From: Microthrixaceae bacterium
GTDB taxonomy: Bacteria > Actinomycetota > Acidimicrobiia > Acidimicrobiales > Microtrichaceae
Reading direction: 5' to 3'
Length of the DNA stretch: 64,000 nucleotides
NCBI GenBank assembly: GCA_020637215.1
Contig: JACJWI010000001.1
Coordinates: forward strand, 806,001 to 870,000
How positions within the stretch are numbered: position 1 is the stretch's first letter; every line of letters begins with the position of its first letter. This document shows, piece by piece, positions 1 through 8,539 of this stretch. The position numbers and the translations under genes were made by a program. The notes under the pieces are model-generated. The model was given only the letters and a program-made list of their open reading frames with translations. It was not told the origin of the DNA and did no database searches.

Positions 1-737
1 ACCCGCTTGCCGTGCGACGTGCCCGTCTCGTAGATGTAGCGGGCGATCGGCGTGGAGCCGACGAAGCTGACCGCCTGCACCGTCGGGTTGACCAGGAGGG
101 CGTCGACCGCCTCCTTGTCGCCGTGCACGACGTTGAACACCCCGTCGGGCAGCCCGGCCTCGGTCAGCAGCTCGGCCATCAGCACCGACGCGGACGGGTC
201 CTTCTCCGACGGCTTGAGGACGAAGGTGTTGCCGCACACGAGCGCGTTGGGGAACATCCACAGCGGCACCATGGCCGGGAAGTTGAACGGGCTGATCCCG
301 GCCACCACTCCGAGCGGCTGCAGCAGGGAGTGGACGTCGACGCGGGTCGCGACCTGGTGGCTCATCGAGCCCTTCAGCAGGTGGGGGGCTCCGCAGGCGA
401 ACTCGACGTTCTCGATGCCGCGCTGGACCTCGCCGGCGGCGTCGGAGAGGACCTTGCCGTGCTCGGCGGTGACCGCCGCGGCCAGGTCGTCCTTGTGGGC
501 CGACAGCAGCTCCCGGAACCGGAACATGATCTCGGTCCGGCGGCTCAGCGACACGTCACGCCAGCTGAGGAACGCCTCCGCGGCCACGGCCACCGCCGCG
601 TCGACCTCGGAGGAGGTGGCGAACGGCACGGTGGCGCTGACCGAACCGGTCGCGGGGTTGAACACGTCGCCGTGGCGGTCCGAACCGCCGGGGCTCCGGG
701 TACCGCCGATCCAGTGGGAGATGGTCGTGGCGGTCAT
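1..737 (-). CDS. mmsA: Methylmalonate-semialdehyde dehydrogenase (CoA-acylating), 3' part missing at window edge
   Basis: The N-terminal 245 residues of an aldehyde dehydrogenase are present, from MTATTISHWIGG. The stretch GVVAGISPFNFPAMVPLWM and the following FVLKPSEKDPS (cofactor-binding core) are characteristic of the CoA-dependent methylmalonate-semialdehyde dehydrogenase branch, which converts methylmalonate semialdehyde to propionyl-CoA in valine and inositol breakdown. The catalytic cysteine, near residue 285 in this family, lies beyond the window, so activity cannot be judged. The ATG at 737 is preceded by an AGGA sequence about 11 nt upstream. It stands alone on its strand here, 79 bp from the thioredoxin-like gene. 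The specific substrate is inferred from family resemblance. Confidence 0.85.
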   Translation of the reverse strand, partial: MTATTISHWIGGTRSPGGSDRHGDVFNPATGSVSATVPFATSSEVDAAVAVAAEAFLSWRDVSLSRRTEIMFRFRELLSAHKDDLAAAVTAEHGKVLSDAAGEVQRGIENVEFACGAPHLLKGSMSHQVATRVDVHSLLQPLGVVAGISPFNFPAMVPLWMFPNALVCGNTFVLKPSEKDPSASVLMAELLTEAGLPDGVFNVVHGDKEAVDALLVNPTVQAVSFVGSTPIARYIYETGTSHGKR

Positions 738-816
738 GGATATCGGTGTCCTGTCTCGGGCGACCCGGACGGGCCGCGTGTCATGGGTCCGACCGGTGGG
801 GCCGGGCACCGCCGTT

Positions 817-1518
817 TCAGAAGAGCCGTGCGGCGAGCTTGCGGCGCCAGGCGCCGGCGGCGTCGGGATCCTCGATCAGCTCGAGCAGGTCGACGAACTG
901 CTGACGGGCGTCGTCGTCGTCCTTGACCTGAGAGAGCAGCGAGTCGAGTCGGGCGTCGAGGTCGCCGGCGTCGGCCAGCCCTCCGGTGCGCGCCAGCGCC
1001 GCGACCCGACGGGTGGCGGCCGACTCGGGGATACGTTCGAGCAGGGCCAGGCCCTCTTCGGCCCGGCCGTCGGACACGAGCAGCTCGGCCAGGGCGACGA
1101 TCACCGTCTCCTCGGAGGGCTCCAGCTCGAGAGCGGCACGCAGCGACGCCTCGTCACCCGCCGCGACCAGGCGGTCGACCTCACGGTCCTCGACGCTGGG
1201 GTAGAGGCGCTGCACGAACTCGGCGACCTGCCACTCGGGTTGGGCCCCCAGGAAGCCGTCGACGACCTTGCCGTCCTTCATGGCGTACACCGCCGGGATC
1301 GACTGGACCTGGAACATCGACGCCACCGACGGGTTGGCGTCGATGTCGACCTTGGCCAGCTCGACCTGGCCGCCGGTGTCGGCGACGACCTTCTCCAGGA
1401 TCGGGCCCAGCGTCCGACACGGCCCGCACCACTCCGCCCACAGGTCGACGACCACGGGCACCGTGCGGGAGCGCTCGACGACGTCGGTGGTGAAGGTGGC
1501 GTCGGTGACATCGGCCAT
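817..1518 (-). CDS. Thioredoxin-domain protein with C-terminal TPR-like helices (YbbN/CnoX type)
   Basis: 233 residues. Residues 1-110 form a thioredoxin fold with the active site WCGPC (Cys31, Cys34). Residues 115-233 are alpha-helical, rich in Ala, Leu and Glu, and resemble the TPR-like extension of YbbN/CnoX chaperone-redox proteins, which protect client proteins and pass them to chaperonins. Unlike E. coli YbbN, which lacks the CxxC, both cysteines are kept, so disulfide exchange is plausible. No signal peptide, so cytoplasmic. The ATG at 1518 is chosen because the thioredoxin fold begins there and AGGAG lies about 11 nt upstream; the frame stays open further upstream but that part has no thioredoxin character. 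Likely monocistronic. Confidence 0.85.
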   Translation of the reverse strand: MADVTDATFTTDVVERSRTVPVVVDLWAEWCGPCRTLGPILEKVVADTGGQVELAKVDIDANPSVASMFQVQSIPAVYAMKDGKVVDGFLGAQPEWQVAEFVQRLYPSVEDREVDRLVAAGDEASLRAALELEPSEETVIVALAELLVSDGRAEEGLALLERIPESAATRRVAALARTGGLADAGDLDARLDSLLSQVKDDDDARQQFVDLLELIEDPDAAGAWRRKLAARLF

Positions 1519-1705
1519 GGGACGACGGAGCTCCTGGTGTGCGTGCGGGTGGGTGGTGGAGGCGCGTGGCGTGGCCGTGACGGCTGCTCGGCACCGCGTC
1601 GGCTGACCCGGGGAGTCTACGACGGCGACCCTCCGCGGGCCCGTCCGGGGCCGACACCGTCGTGTCGACGCCCGCAGTAGCGTGGCGACCGACCCAGGGG
1701 GACGT

Positions 1706-2785
1706 GTGACCGAAGCATCCGAGGTGACCGACGACATCGAGACCGTGCCCGCCGGCATCGACGCCGACGGGGTGACGACGTGGTTCGCCGACCACGTCGT
1801 CGACGTCGCACCACCGCTGCGGTTCGAGCTGATCGCGGGCGGCCACTCCAACCTGACCTTCTCGGTGACCGACCGCGACGCCCGACGCTGGGTGCTGCGC
1901 CGACCACCGCTGCGCCAGGTCCTGGCCACCGCCCACGACATGGGGCGGGAGCACCGCATCATCTCGGCGCTCGGCCCCACCGACGTGCCGGTTCCCCCGG
2001 CGGTGGGGCTCTGCACCGACGAGTCGGTCAACGGCGTGCCGTTCTACGTCATGGACTTCGTCGACGGTCGGGTGGTCCGCGGTGCCGCGGATGCGGCGGC
2101 GCTGAGCCCGGCCCAGCGCCGCACCGCAGGCGAGTCGCTCGTCGACGTCATGGCCGCCATCCACGCCGTCGACGTCGACGCGGTCGGCCTGGGCGACCTG
2201 GGCCGCAAGGACGACTACATCGCCCGCCAGCTCAAGCGCTGGTACGGCCAGTTCCAGGCGTCGGACTCCCAGGTCGACGGCGGGCTGGGACTGCCCGAGG
2301 TCGACCGGATCCACGACAGGCTGGCCGCCGCGATCCCTCCGCAGCAGGGCTCGGCCATCGTGCACGGCGACTACCGGCTCGACAACTGCATGCTGGCCGA
2401 CGACGGGTCCGTGAAGGCGGTGCTCGACTGGGAGATCTGCACGCTCGGCGATCCGCTCGCGGACCTCGGTCTGCTCTGGGTGTACTGGTCCGACCCGGAC
2501 CAGGCCGCGGTGCTGCCCCAGGCGTCGCCGACCGCTCTCGAGGGGTTCCCCCGAAAGGCCGAGCTGATCGAACGGTACGCCGCGGGCTCGCAGCGGGACC
2601 TGTCGCAGCTCGACTACTACATCGCCTTCGGGTACTGGAAGCTGACCTGCATCATCGCCGGGGTCTACGCCCGCTACGCCGGGGGCGCCATGGGCGACGT
2701 GCCGGCCGATCAGGTGCAGGGGTTCCGCTCCATGCTCGACGCCCTGTCGGACATGACGGTGACCGCCGCGGACGGGATCGGCTGA
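1706..2785 (+). CDS. Phosphotransferase family protein (APH/choline-kinase fold, ACAD10/11-like)
   Basis: 359 residues with the aminoglycoside phosphotransferase fold. The catalytic loop reads HGDYRLDNC and the metal-binding motif follows as LDWE. The full-length fold matches the branch related to the N-terminal kinase domain of eukaryotic ACAD10/11, which in actinobacteria often sits near acyl-CoA genes; a small-molecule or hydroxyacyl substrate is possible but unproven. GTG at 1706 is preferred because AGGGGGA lies 4-5 nt upstream; an in-frame GTG at 1682 would add 8 residues but overlaps a possible -10 box (TAGCGT, 1678-1683). The PAC2 gene starts 1 bp after the stop, so the two are probably cotranscribed and translationally coupled. 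Confidence 0.85.
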   Translation: MTEASEVTDDIETVPAGIDADGVTTWFADHVVDVAPPLRFELIAGGHSNLTFSVTDRDARRWVLRRPPLRQVLATAHDMGREHRIISALGPTDVPVPPAVGLCTDESVNGVPFYVMDFVDGRVVRGAADAAALSPAQRRTAGESLVDVMAAIHAVDVDAVGLGDLGRKDDYIARQLKRWYGQFQASDSQVDGGLGLPEVDRIHDRLAAAIPPQQGSAIVHGDYRLDNCMLADDGSVKAVLDWEICTLGDPLADLGLLWVYWSDPDQAAVLPQASPTALEGFPRKAELIERYAAGSQRDLSQLDYYIAFGYWKLTCIIAGVYARYAGGAMGDVPADQVQGFRSMLDALSDMTVTAADGIG

Positions 2786-2786
2786 C

Positions 2787-3680
2787 GTGTCCTCGCTCGT
2801 TCACAGGGAGCTCAACCCCGAGCTGACCGACCCCGTCCTCGTCGTCGGGCTCGAGGGCTGGATCGACTCCGGCCTCGGCGCCGTCAACGCCGTCTCCGCG
2901 GTGCGCGCCGGCGCGGATGCCGAGGTCGTCGCCACCTTCGACGCCGACCGGCTGCTCGACCACCGTGCCCGCCGTCCGATCATGCACCTCGTCAACGGCC
3001 TCATCACCAACCTGGCGTGGCCGTCGATCGAGCTCCTGGCCGGCACCGACGCCCATGGCCACGACCTGCTGCTGCTCGTGGGCGCCGAGCCCGACTTCGA
3101 GTGGCGGGCGTTCTCCGAGGCGGTGCTGGACCTGGCGCTCGAGTTCGGGTGCCGCATGGTCGTCGGACTGGGCGCCTATCCCGCCCCCGTACCCCACACC
3201 CGCGACGTGCTGCTGTCGGTCACCACGTCGTCGGCCAAGTTGTCCGACGACCTGCACGGCTACGTGCGGGGGACGCTGGACGTGCCCGGCGGGATCCAGA
3301 CCGTCATCGACGTGGACGCCAACCGGGCCGGGCTCCCCGCCCTGGGGTTGTGGGCCCAGGTCCCGCACTACGTGTCGACCATGCCCTACCCCGCGGCGAG
3401 CCTGGCGCTGCTCGACGGGTTGGCCGACGTGGCCGGCATCGACGCGCACCGCGGCCAGCTGGCCGCGGACGCGGCCGCCACCCGGATCCGCATCGACGAG
3501 CTGGTGGCCGAGAACCCCCAGCACCAGGCGATGGTCACCCAGCTCGAGGAGTTCGTCGACCAGGGCCTGGCCGACGGGCCCGTCGACGCCCCGACGATCG
3601 ACTTCGAGCGCATCCCCTCCGGCGACGAGCTGGCCGCGGAGCTGCAGGAGTTCCTCCGCCAGCGTCCCGACGAGGACTGA
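2787..3680 (+). CDS. PAC2 family protein (proteasome-assembly-chaperone-like)
   Basis: 297 residues of the PAC2 family. The start, with PVLVVGLEGWIDSG, followed by FDADRLLDHRARRP and the central LLVGAEPDFEWRAF, is the usual PAC2 pattern. The family is named after eukaryotic proteasome assembly chaperones and is widespread in actinobacteria, where its role is unsettled. The C-terminal 70 residues are helical and acidic. GTG start one base after the kinase stop codon, so an operon with that gene is likely. No proteasome gene is in this window, so a proteasome link is not supported locally. Convergent with the binding-protein gene downstream. Confidence 0.85.
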   Translation: MSSLVHRELNPELTDPVLVVGLEGWIDSGLGAVNAVSAVRAGADAEVVATFDADRLLDHRARRPIMHLVNGLITNLAWPSIELLAGTDAHGHDLLLLVGAEPDFEWRAFSEAVLDLALEFGCRMVVGLGAYPAPVPHTRDVLLSVTTSSAKLSDDLHGYVRGTLDVPGGIQTVIDVDANRAGLPALGLWAQVPHYVSTMPYPAASLALLDGLADVAGIDAHRGQLAADAAATRIRIDELVAENPQHQAMVTQLEEFVDQGLADGPVDAPTIDFERIPSGDELAAELQEFLRQRPDED

Positions 3681-3696
3681 TCTCCCACGGCCCCGC

Positions 3697-3714
3697 GGCC
3701 CCGGAGCGGGGGCC
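3697..3714. terminator. Short GC hairpin between convergent genes
   Basis: GGCCCC (3697-3702) and GGGGCC (3709-3714) pair around a 6-nt loop in the 41-bp gap between the convergent PAC2 and binding-protein genes. No T-run follows on either strand, so it is only a candidate bidirectional terminator. Confidence 0.35.
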
Positions 3715-3721
3715 TGGCGGC

Positions 3722-5434
3722 TCAGCCCGCGGGCTTCAGGGGTTCGTAGGTCGGCAGCGTGATGCCCTCGGGCAGCTGCGTGTAGAAGGTCACGGGGTCG
3801 GGGGCATCCGCGAACACCTTCGCCGCGGAGTCCGGCCACTGACCCGGCAGGTAGCGCTTGCCTCCGTCGACGTAGGCCCACATCCCGGTCCCGTCCTTGC
3901 CGAGCTCGTCGGGGCCGGTCGCGGTCGGGTTCCAGAAGATCTCGGTCTGGTCGTCGAGGCCGGCGTAGTCGGTGGTCGGCCAGATGTCGTGGTCACCCCA
4001 GCTGATCTGCGGGGTGAGCACCGTGCTCTTGACGATCGGCGCCCGGAACAACGCGTCGCGGAACGCGTCGGCCGACACCTTCGGTCCGACCCCCTGGAAC
4101 GCCGCGTAGAAGAACTGGAGGTTGGGCAGCAGCAGGGCCACCTGTTCGGCCGGCGGGTTCTTGCCGAAGAACCACTTGTAGAGGAACGTCGGCCCCGACA
4201 GGTCGCCGCTCGAGCGGGCGAACAGGTTCGACGGCCCGAACGCGTGGGCCCACTGCGACTGGTCGTAGGTGCGGGCGAAGATCGTGGTGTCGACCAGAGC
4301 CGAGCCGGTCACGATCCACTCGGGGAAGAACCCCTGCTCGGTCGCGTTCTTGGTCAGCGTCTGCGGCGCCAGCGGGTCGCCGATGAAGACGACCGAGGTG
4401 ATCCCGTCGGACTTCATCTTGGCCATCGTCTCGCCGGCCTGGCCGGCGAGGGCGACCGGGTCGGTGTAGGTGGCGACCTGGGCGAACTCGGTGTCGTAGT
4501 TCTTCTTCAGGTCGTCGAGGAACTTCTGTCGCATCTCGTCGGACTGCGGGCTGGAGGAGAGGGCGATCAGGCCGAGCTTGCGGTCCTTGCCCTTGACGGC
4601 GTCGCCGCCGTACGCCGCGGGATGGTGTGCCACCCGCTTGCCCAGGTACTCGGCGACCATCTGGAGGTTCTGGTCGGTGTTCTTCTGGATGTCCCAGATG
4701 TAGGGGGCCCGGTCGAGGTACCACTGCCCGGGCTGACCCGGCGTGCACGACACGCAGGTGATCTTGTTCGCTGCGAGCGTGTCGGCGAACGCCTCGGTGA
4801 GGTTCGGTCCGCCGAGTACGGCGAACGGCTTGATGTCGCGGGCGATCGTCTCGGCGTCCGCGGTGGCCGCCACCTCGTCCTGGATGTTGCCGGTGGCGTC
4901 GTAACGGACCAGCTCGACCTTGCGTCCGTAGGTCTCGTAGTAGGTGGCGAGCAGCTGGTTGTAGCCCTGGTAGCTCTCGAACAGCTGGGTCGGCGTGTCG
5001 GTGTTGCCGACCTGCTTGTAGATGAAGCTCAGGATCGGGTCGTTCTCCTGGGGCAGGTAGACGACCAGCTTGATCGTGTCGGCGGTGACGCCGACGGTGG
5101 TCTCGCCGCCGTTGTCGCCGGTGAACGGCTTGTAGCACTCAGGTGCCGGGAAGATCGGGATGGCGAGCACGCCGGTGTCGGTGTCGCAGCGCTTCCCCCA
5201 GTCGATGTCGTCGACGGTGCCGTCGGCCTTCGCGGCCGAGAACGACACGACCCCCTCGGGCAGGTCCGTGCCCCCCGATGGTGTGGTCGTCGTGCTCGCC
5301 GAGGTGTCGTCACCGCCACCGCGGCTCACCAGCAGCCCGACCACGACGGCGATCACCGCCACCACCGCGATCAGCGGACCCCACTTGCGCAGCGGACTGG
5401 AGCCGGACCCCTGGGGATCTTCCATGGTCTTCAT
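3722..5434 (-). CDS. Liv-type ABC transporter substrate-binding protein, membrane-anchored
   Basis: 570 residues. Residues 18-42 form one hydrophobic segment (LIAVVAVIAVVVGLLVS) after a basic, Pro/Gly-rich N-terminus. There is no lipobox cysteine, so the protein is probably tethered by an uncleaved helix rather than as a lipoprotein. The rest resembles the periplasmic leucine/isoleucine/valine-type binding fold (Peripla_BP_6), with GVTADTIKLVVYLP and FAVLGGPNLTEAFADTL, but is about 200 residues longer than classical LivK. The ATG has a strong AGGAGGA 7 nt upstream. It is the last gene of the three-gene uptake operon, 22 bp after the MFS-ABC-ABC gene. Ligand unknown; fatty acids or aromatic acids are as likely as amino acids given the context. 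Confidence 0.85.
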   Translation of the reverse strand: MKTMEDPQGSGSSPLRKWGPLIAVVAVIAVVVGLLVSRGGGDDTSASTTTTPSGGTDLPEGVVSFSAAKADGTVDDIDWGKRCDTDTGVLAIPIFPAPECYKPFTGDNGGETTVGVTADTIKLVVYLPQENDPILSFIYKQVGNTDTPTQLFESYQGYNQLLATYYETYGRKVELVRYDATGNIQDEVAATADAETIARDIKPFAVLGGPNLTEAFADTLAANKITCVSCTPGQPGQWYLDRAPYIWDIQKNTDQNLQMVAEYLGKRVAHHPAAYGGDAVKGKDRKLGLIALSSSPQSDEMRQKFLDDLKKNYDTEFAQVATYTDPVALAGQAGETMAKMKSDGITSVVFIGDPLAPQTLTKNATEQGFFPEWIVTGSALVDTTIFARTYDQSQWAHAFGPSNLFARSSGDLSGPTFLYKWFFGKNPPAEQVALLLPNLQFFYAAFQGVGPKVSADAFRDALFRAPIVKSTVLTPQISWGDHDIWPTTDYAGLDDQTEIFWNPTATGPDELGKDGTGMWAYVDGGKRYLPGQWPDSAAKVFADAPDPVTFYTQLPEGITLPTYEPLKPAG

Positions 5435-5456
5435 GTGCTTCCTCCTGTTGCGGGGT

Positions 5457-8400
5457 TCAGTTCGTGTGGCCGGATCGGGCGACGGCCAGGTGGTCGTCCC
5501 CCAGGTAGGACGCGATCACCCGTGGGTCCGCGAGCACGTCGGTCGGCGCACCCTCGGCGATCACCGCCCCGGTCTCGAGGGCGACCAGCCGGTCGGCCAA
5601 TCCGGCCACCAGCGGCATGTCGTGCTCGATGACCAACATGGCGCAGCCCAGCTCGCTGCGGATGCGGCCCAGCAGGGCGCCGAGCTGCTCGACCTCCTTC
5701 TGGGCCACGCCGCCGGCTGGTTCGTCGAGAAGCAGCACCGAGGGCTGGTGGCCGACCACGCATGCCAGCTCGACGATCCGGCGGGTGCCGGTGGACAGCT
5801 CGGCGGTGAAGCTGTCGCGGTAGTCCATCAGTCCGAACAGCTCGAGCAGCTGTCGGACCCGCCGACCGACCGCCACCTCGCTGTCGTGGGCGGCGGGCAG
5901 GCGCAATGCGGCGTTGATCGGGTCCTTGACCGAGACCGACCGGTCGAGGGACACCGCGACCGTCTCGGCCACGGTCAACCCGGGGAACAACCGCCCACCC
6001 TGGAAGGTCCGGCCGAGCCCGTGGCGCGCCCGGTGCGCGGCCGACAGGTGTGACAGGTCGTAGCCGTTCAGGAGGATGCGGCCGCCGTCGAGGGGCTGGA
6101 ACCCGCTGATCAGGTCGAGGATCGTGGTCTTGCCGGCGCCGTTCTGGCCGATCAGGCCGACGATCTCGCCGGGGGCGACGCTCAGGCTGACCTGGTCGAC
6201 GGCGTTGATCCCCCCGAAGCGCCGGGTGACCGCGACCAGCTCCAACGCCGGGTCGGCATTGATCGGCGGCTCAGCGGGCCGGGTGTCCGGTCCGGTGCCG
6301 TTCCCGCCGTTCGCCCCGTCGTTGGCCCCGGCTGCGGCGACCGACTCCGCCAGGAACACCGCCCGCAGGAGGTCCGGACGGTTCAGCAGCTCCTCGGCAG
6401 GGCCGGAGAACTGCACCCGGCCCCGTTCCATGAAATAGGCGGTGCCGGCCATTCCGAGCGCGACGTTCACCGACTGCTCGACCAACAGCACCGTCGTCCC
6501 GCCGGCCGCCACCTCGCGCACCAGCTCGGCGAGCTTGCCGACCACCACCGGCGCCAGGCCGAGGCTCAGCTCGTCGATGATCAGGAGCTTGGGTCGCGAC
6601 AACAGCGCCATCGCCAGGGCGAGCATCTGCTGCTGGCCACCCGACAGGTTCGACGCGGGTTCCTCCAGCCGCTCGGCCAGCACGGGGAACACCTCGAGCA
6701 CCTCGGCCGTCCGGGCGTCGAGCACGGGGCGGTCGCGGCGCACCAGCCACCCCGCGGACCGCAGGTTCTCGCGCACGCTGAGCCCGGGGAACACCCCGGC
6801 GCCACCGGGCATGGACGCGACGCCGAGCGCCGCGATCTCGTTCGGTGGGGCGTGGGTGATGTCGCGTCCGTCGAAGATGACGGCCCCGAAGTCGGCCTCG
6901 GTGATCCCGGTGATCGCCCGCAGCAGGGTCGACTTGCCGGCGCCGTTGGTGCCGAGCAGGGCGACGATCTCGCCCTCGGCGATCTCCATGTTGACGTCGA
7001 AGAGGACCTGGAGTCCGTCGTAGCCGACGTTGAGGTCGCGGACGAGCAGCAGCTTGGAACGTCCCGCCCGTCGCTCGAGCAGCGCCTGGGACCGGGCGGT
7101 GGAGGACTTCCACACGTCCTCGATGTCACGCTGGATGACCGAGCCACCCGAGGAGATCATCAGACCGCCGACCAGCAGGATCGGCGTCATGACCAGCATG
7201 CCCAGGCGGGTTCCCCAGTTGTCACCGATCCAGCCGATGAGCGGCAACAGGGCGAGGCCGGGGATGGCCCACCACGACGCCACCGAGAACCCGACGGCGC
7301 GGGCCCGGGCCGGGATCGCCAGCGACAACGTGGCCAGGATCCCCGGCAGGAGGATGGCCAGGTCCGCGGTCAGCAGGACGTTGAACACCACCGCGACCGC
7401 GATGTTCGGGGCGTAGGCGAACCCGGCCGCGAGCGCCGCGGCGATGAAGCTGACCCAGCGCAGCAGCCGGAAGATCAGCGCCGGGCTCTTGAGGAACAGC
7501 CGGGTGCCGAGACGGGCGCCGACGGCCAGACCGAGCAGCTGGAACGGCTCGACCACCGCAGCCAGGTACCCCCGCTGCAACTCGTCGAGGCGGTACACGT
7601 CGGAGTAGAGGAGGCTGGCCAGCGACACGAACCCGATCAGCGACACGGCCAGGAACGGCACCGCGTACCAGATGCGGCGCAGCACCTCGATCTTCCACAG
7701 CAGCCGCCACGACTCGGCGAAGCTCGGTATCGGCTCCTCGGTCTCGACGACCTCGTCGGAGGCGCCCGACGCCCGGCGCTCCTGGGCGCCACGGATCGGC
7801 TCCTTCATCCGGGTCCCCAGGACCACCAGGATCACCGTCGGCACGGCGAAGACCAGGAACGGCACCCGCCAGTCGGTCAGGTAGGCGATCCCACCGGCCA
7901 GCAGCGGGCCGAGGAACTGGCCCAGGACGTTGGCCGCCCGGTGGAAGCTGAACACCGCCGGCCGCCGGTCGACCGGGAACCAGTCCGACAGCAGCGAGGC
8001 GTGGGTGGGGTCGACCACGGCCCGTCCGATGCCCGCACCGGCGCGGGCGACGATCAGCATCCAGATCGCGGTGGACAACCCGGTCATGATCGAGAACGCC
8101 GCCCACGTCGCCGCGCCGAGCAGGGTGATGAACACCCGGTTGCCGCGGTCGGCCCACACCGCGATCGGCATCTGCATCAGGAAGGCGCCGAGCAGGGTGA
8201 GCGCCACCAGGGTGAGGATGCCGGTGTTCGACATGCCGAACGCGTCGCGGACGTTGGGCAGCAGGATGCCGAAGCCGGTGCGGTCGAGCTCGTCGACGCA
8301 GTTGAGGCCGAACAGGATCAGCAGCGCGAACACCGGTCCCGAGCCGGCCACCTCACCGACGGCGCGGATCGGATGGGCCAGCGTGGCCGACCACCGCCGA

Positions 8401-8486
8401 GGCGACACGATCCCCCGGACCGATTCGCGCAGGTCCTCGGCGCTGATGCGCGGTTCGGTGACTCCGTGGTGCCCAGCCCCGTTCAT
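5457..8486 (-). CDS. MFS transporter fused to two Liv-type ABC ATPases
   Basis: 1,009 residues in three modules. Residues about 50-445 are a major facilitator with roughly 12 membrane helices and the loop ADRGNR. Residues about 475-710 are a LivF-type ATPase: Walker A GTNGAGKST (512-520), signature LSGGQQQ (614-620), Walker B LLIIDE (634-639). After a Gly/Asn-rich linker, residues 745-1000 are a LivG-type ATPase: Walker A GQNGAGKT (780-787), signature LSTGTRR (898-904), Walker B LLLDEP. The two ATPases would drive the fused LivHM permease encoded just upstream; the role of the MFS half is unknown. The ATG at 8486 lies in the last unit of a 17-bp tandem repeat that links it to the preceding gene. 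Confidence 0.9.
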   Translation of the reverse strand: MNGAGHHGVTEPRISAEDLRESVRGIVSPRRWSATLAHPIRAVGEVAGSGPVFALLILFGLNCVDELDRTGFGILLPNVRDAFGMSNTGILTLVALTLLGAFLMQMPIAVWADRGNRVFITLLGAATWAAFSIMTGLSTAIWMLIVARAGAGIGRAVVDPTHASLLSDWFPVDRRPAVFSFHRAANVLGQFLGPLLAGGIAYLTDWRVPFLVFAVPTVILVVLGTRMKEPIRGAQERRASGASDEVVETEEPIPSFAESWRLLWKIEVLRRIWYAVPFLAVSLIGFVSLASLLYSDVYRLDELQRGYLAAVVEPFQLLGLAVGARLGTRLFLKSPALIFRLLRWVSFIAAALAAGFAYAPNIAVAVVFNVLLTADLAILLPGILATLSLAIPARARAVGFSVASWWAIPGLALLPLIGWIGDNWGTRLGMLVMTPILLVGGLMISSGGSVIQRDIEDVWKSSTARSQALLERRAGRSKLLLVRDLNVGYDGLQVLFDVNMEIAEGEIVALLGTNGAGKSTLLRAITGITEADFGAVIFDGRDITHAPPNEIAALGVASMPGGAGVFPGLSVRENLRSAGWLVRRDRPVLDARTAEVLEVFPVLAERLEEPASNLSGGQQQMLALAMALLSRPKLLIIDELSLGLAPVVVGKLAELVREVAAGGTTVLLVEQSVNVALGMAGTAYFMERGRVQFSGPAEELLNRPDLLRAVFLAESVAAAGANDGANGGNGTGPDTRPAEPPINADPALELVAVTRRFGGINAVDQVSLSVAPGEIVGLIGQNGAGKTTILDLISGFQPLDGGRILLNGYDLSHLSAAHRARHGLGRTFQGGRLFPGLTVAETVAVSLDRSVSVKDPINAALRLPAAHDSEVAVGRRVRQLLELFGLMDYRDSFTAELSTGTRRIVELACVVGHQPSVLLLDEPAGGVAQKEVEQLGALLGRIRSELGCAMLVIEHDMPLVAGLADRLVALETGAVIAEGAPTDVLADPRVIASYLGDDHLAVARSGHTN

Positions 8487-8539
8487 CGCCCAGCCCCGTT
8501 CATCGCACAGCCCCGTTCATCGTCCAGCCCCGCTCATCG
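8472..8539. repeat. 17-bp tandem repeat, four copies, at the livHM/MFS-ABC junction
   Basis: Four 17-bp units at 8472-8488, 8489-8505, 8506-8522 and 8523-8539. Units 1 and 2 are identical; units 3 and 4 differ by one to three bases. On the minus strand each unit carries ATGA followed by CGGGGCT (unit 4: GCGGGGCT). The repeat covers the stop codon of the permease gene and the start codon of the fusion gene. Because 17 is not a multiple of 3, each ATG lies in a different frame from its neighbour. Confidence 0.95.
8483..8537 (-). other. Chain of three 6-codon mini-ORFs linked by ATGA overlaps
   Basis: Within the 17-bp repeat, three minimal reading frames run on the minus strand: 8537-8517 (MSGAGR, stop), 8520-8500 (MNGAVR, stop) and 8503-8483 (MNGAGR, stop). 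The permease TGA (8536-8534) overlaps the first ATG as ATGA. Each mini-ORF stop overlaps the next ATG in the same way, and the third stop overlaps the ATG of the MFS-ABC-ABC gene at 8486. The reading frames are seen directly. Translation of them, for example by termination-reinitiation, is inference. Confidence 0.6.
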
